Source of the DNA: CAZXCK01 sp964639225
GTDB taxonomy: Bacteria > Chloroflexota > Anaerolineae > Aggregatilineales > Phototrophicaceae
Direction of reading: 5' to 3'
Length of the DNA stretch: 5,986 nucleotides
NCBI GenBank assembly: GCA_964639225.1
Contig: CAZXCK010000196.1
Location: 1 to 5,986 of the forward strand
Part shown: positions 5,887 through 5,986 of the stretch, in pieces
Layout of the letters: each line of letters starts with the position of its first letter
Position numbering within the stretch: the first letter of the stretch is position 1
Position numbers and translations under genes: made by a program
The notes under the pieces: model-generated
Told to the model about the DNA's origin: nothing
The model's database searches: none
What the model saw: the letters and a program-made list of their open reading frames with translations, nothing else

Positions 5887-5916
5887 CGCTCCACCGGCAG
5901 AGGCAATTCTGCGAAA

Positions 5917-5932
5917 GCCGGTTATCACCGGC
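5917..5932. repeat. Perfect 6-bp hairpin
   Basis: GCCGGT (5917-5922) pairs with ACCGGC (5927-5932) around loop TATC. The right arm is part of a direct repeat, CACCGGCAG (5892-5900 and 5926-5934), so this may be a small structured repeat unit rather than a terminator. No gene ends here in the window. Confidence 0.4.
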
Positions 5933-5947
5933 AGGGTTATCGCACGT

Positions 5948-5981
5948 AACTACTCAGGTAGTTGCCGGGGCGCTGCCCCGG
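5948..5981. repeat. Two adjacent hairpins resembling a dispersed intergenic repeat
   Basis: AACTAC (5948-5953) pairs with GTAGTT (5958-5963) around TCAG. One base later CCGGGGC (5965-5971) pairs with GCCCCGG (5975-5981) around GCT. The GGGGCGCTGCCCCGGACCCC string reaching the window edge is reminiscent of GC-rich intergenic repeats found in many copies in bacterial genomes. It may also be the 3' end signal of a gene beyond the edge. The unit is cut by the window edge. Confidence 0.45.
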
Positions 5982-5986
5982 ACCCC

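Larger units (their letters stand above)
5717..5986. other. Non-coding upstream region of the Cys-rich gene, rich in short repeats
   Basis: There are 270 bp without a credible gene; frames here are short, lack ribosome sites and look like random translation. Near the gene, on the minus strand, TACAAT (5755-5760) could be a -10 element about 40 nt before the start codon, but no good -35 matches it. Farther out are a 9-bp inverted repeat, three copies of GGTTATC in either orientation (5839-5845, 5920-5926, 5935-5941) and a CACCGGCAG direct repeat (5892-5900, 5926-5934). Three hairpins are described separately. Confidence 0.55.

Noticed and set aside
5528..5949. Plus-strand frames over and beyond the Cys-rich gene
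   Set aside because: They are antisense to the conserved Cys-pair protein or lie in repeat-rich non-coding DNA, with no ribosome sites.

Overview
The window looks like a moderately GC-rich bacterial chromosome segment (roughly mid-50s % GC by eye). It carries ordinary housekeeping and stress-type genes, and one short patch of decayed DNA. The protein families present (TetR regulator, YihY/BrkB membrane protein, DUF1328 mini-membrane protein, a YrzE/PhnA-like membrane protein, tandem PRC-barrel protein, small Cys-rich zinc-binding protein) occur in many phyla. Their flavour, with the secreted protein at the left edge, would fit a Chloroflexota-like bacterium, but that is an impression and not a phylogenetic result. 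No rRNA, tRNA or CRISPR was seen.

Left part (1-1494): a membrane-anchored, Cys-containing exported protein on the minus strand runs off the left edge. It is divergent from a TetR-family regulator. The 127-bp gap between them holds an excellent dyad that is a credible TetR operator, plus a second half-site just before the regulator's ribosome binding site. The simplest reading is a regulator controlling itself and its divergent neighbour.

Scar (1495-1989): this holds what looks like a beheaded and probably frameshifted small helix-turn-helix gene on the minus strand. It abuts a possible left end of an IS3-like insertion sequence on the plus strand, which keeps only a 29-codon stub of an OrfA-like reading frame.

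Middle and right (1990-5209, plus strand): a YihY/BrkB membrane protein is followed by a 432-bp gap with a strong hairpin. Then comes a compact three-gene plus-strand set: a 54-aa DUF1328-type membrane peptide, a 322-aa four-TM membrane protein, and a 217-aa protein made of two PRC-barrel domains. Good ribosome binding sites, small gaps and a shared downstream terminator suggest one operon, probably concerned with the envelope or stress. That role is inferred from families and context only.

Right end (5210-5986): a textbook bidirectional terminator separates this operon from a convergent minus-strand gene. That gene encodes a 105-aa protein with four CxxC pairs and an SFPASDPP tail motif. Upstream of it lies about 270 bp of non-coding DNA dense in short inverted and direct repeats. 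It ends in two adjacent hairpins that resemble dispersed intergenic repeat elements. I did not find a clearly new defence or mobile system; the best candidates for follow-up are the TetR dyad, the three-gene membrane/PRC set, and the repeat-rich right edge.
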